From assembly GCA_030042885.1 (NCBI GenBank), contig JASHYW010000703.1, positions 1-7,418 of the forward strand: a DNA stretch of 7,418 nucleotides, read 5' to 3'. The number at the start of each line of letters is the position of its first letter. Position 1 is the first letter of the stretch. Position numbers and translations under genes: made by a program. Positions 7,067 through 7,418 of this stretch are shown piece by piece. The notes beneath the pieces were generated by a model. It searched no databases, was not told the origin of the DNA, and worked only from the letters and a program-made list of their open reading frames with translations. Source of the DNA: Streptosporangiaceae bacterium. GTDB lineage: Bacteria > Actinomycetota > Actinomycetes > Streptosporangiales > Streptosporangiaceae.

Positions 7067-7152
7067 CAGGCATCGGCGCCAAGCGGGAACGGCCCTGCCC
7101 GGACCGCGGAGACACCGCGCCTCGGTCGCCGCATTCATAGGAGGTCAGCGAT
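7067..7152 (+). promoter_or_regulatory. Leader before the polyphosphate kinase 2 gene, with strong ribosome binding site
   Basis: This 86-nt gap contains AGGAGGT at 7139-7145, 7 nt before ATG 7153, a near-ideal Shine-Dalgarno sequence that fixes the downstream start. A small inverted repeat, CGCGG-AGACA-CCGCG (7105-7119), has only a 5-bp stem and no T-run, so it is not a convincing terminator. No clear promoter is seen, so read-through from the lipid kinase gene is possible. Confidence 0.6.
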
Positions 7153-7418
7153 ATGGCGAAGAACAAGAAGGGCCAGCACGACCGGCACGACGCGGAGGTC
7201 CAGGCGCCGTCGGCCGGGGCAGGGCCGGGGCCGAAGATGAAGCGCAAGGAGTACGAGCGGCAGATGCGGGAGCTGCACGGTGAGCTCGTCGCCATGCAGG
7301 AGTGGGTGAAGCAGTCCGGGGCCAAGATCTGCATCGTGTTCGAGGGCCGGGACACCGCCGGCAAGGGCGGCACGATCAAGCGGATCACCGAGCGGGTCAG
7401 CCCGCGGGTGTTCCGGGT
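7153..7418 (+). CDS. ppk2: Polyphosphate kinase 2 (PPK2), N-terminal 88 residues (runs off right edge)
   Basis: PPK2 enzymes move phosphate between polyphosphate and nucleoside di- or monophosphates in the cytoplasm, linking stored polyphosphate to ATP and GTP pools. A charged, probably disordered leader of about 28 residues (MAKNKKGQHDRHDAE, then A/G/P-rich) is followed by the domain start: KRKEYERQMRELHGELVAM, then QEWVKQSGAKICIVFEGRD running into the Walker A loop GRDTAGKGG (65-73), and TIKRITERVSPRVFR. The lid and Walker B lie beyond the window. The spacing of EWV, FEGRD and the single Walker A loop fits a one-domain PPK2, probably the nucleoside-diphosphate-using class I, but the class cannot be settled from this part. 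The start is well supported by AGGAGGT 7 nt upstream. Confidence 0.93.
   Translation, partial: MAKNKKGQHDRHDAEVQAPSAGAGPGPKMKRKEYERQMRELHGELVAMQEWVKQSGAKICIVFEGRDTAGKGGTIKRITERVSPRVFR

Noticed and set aside
7105..7119. CGCGG-AGACA-CCGCG hairpin as a terminator after the lipid kinase
   Set aside because: A 5-bp stem with no following T-run; too weak to call an intrinsic terminator.

Overview
The window is high-GC DNA with dense coding on both strands, GTG as well as ATG starts and strongly GC-biased third codon positions. Together with the protein families present, this points to an actinobacterium. No tRNA, rRNA, CRISPR array, transposase or phage gene is visible.

Left half (1-3347, minus strand): a MalT/LuxR-type STAND ATPase regulator that stops at about half the usual length, with no DNA-binding domain; then a small two-helix membrane protein whose 5' part has a reading-frame conflict; then, 21 nt further on, the first 539 residues of a cation-transporting P-type ATPase that runs off the left edge. 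The ATPase carries unusual residues at two key positions: PTGLP instead of PEGLP in M4, and N before SDKTGT.

Divergent spacer (about 3348-3549): no recognised gene, but a 22-bp imperfect palindrome. To its right is a small gene (3550-3765) with a good ribosome binding site whose reading frame is broken by one in-frame TAA at codon 13.

Right half (3836-7418, plus strand): a complete SulP-family anion transporter with a C-terminal STAS domain; a 24-codon candidate leader ORF whose stop overlaps the next start; a complete membrane-anchored diacylglycerol-kinase-type lipid kinase; and the start of a polyphosphate kinase 2 that runs off the right edge. These three genes are co-oriented and may be co-expressed, joining anion uptake, lipid phosphorylation and polyphosphate/nucleotide energy metabolism. 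That link is inference from order only.

The clearest structure not explained by the genes is an 18-bp palindrome, TCACCC-N6-GGGTGA (one copy GGGCGA), found three times: in the divergent spacer, before the SulP gene and across the SulP stop codon. It is a candidate shared operator or RNA hairpin. I see no convincing evidence of a complete novel multi-gene system. The left half looks partly decayed, with a truncated regulator, a nonsense-interrupted small gene and a frame-conflicted small gene.
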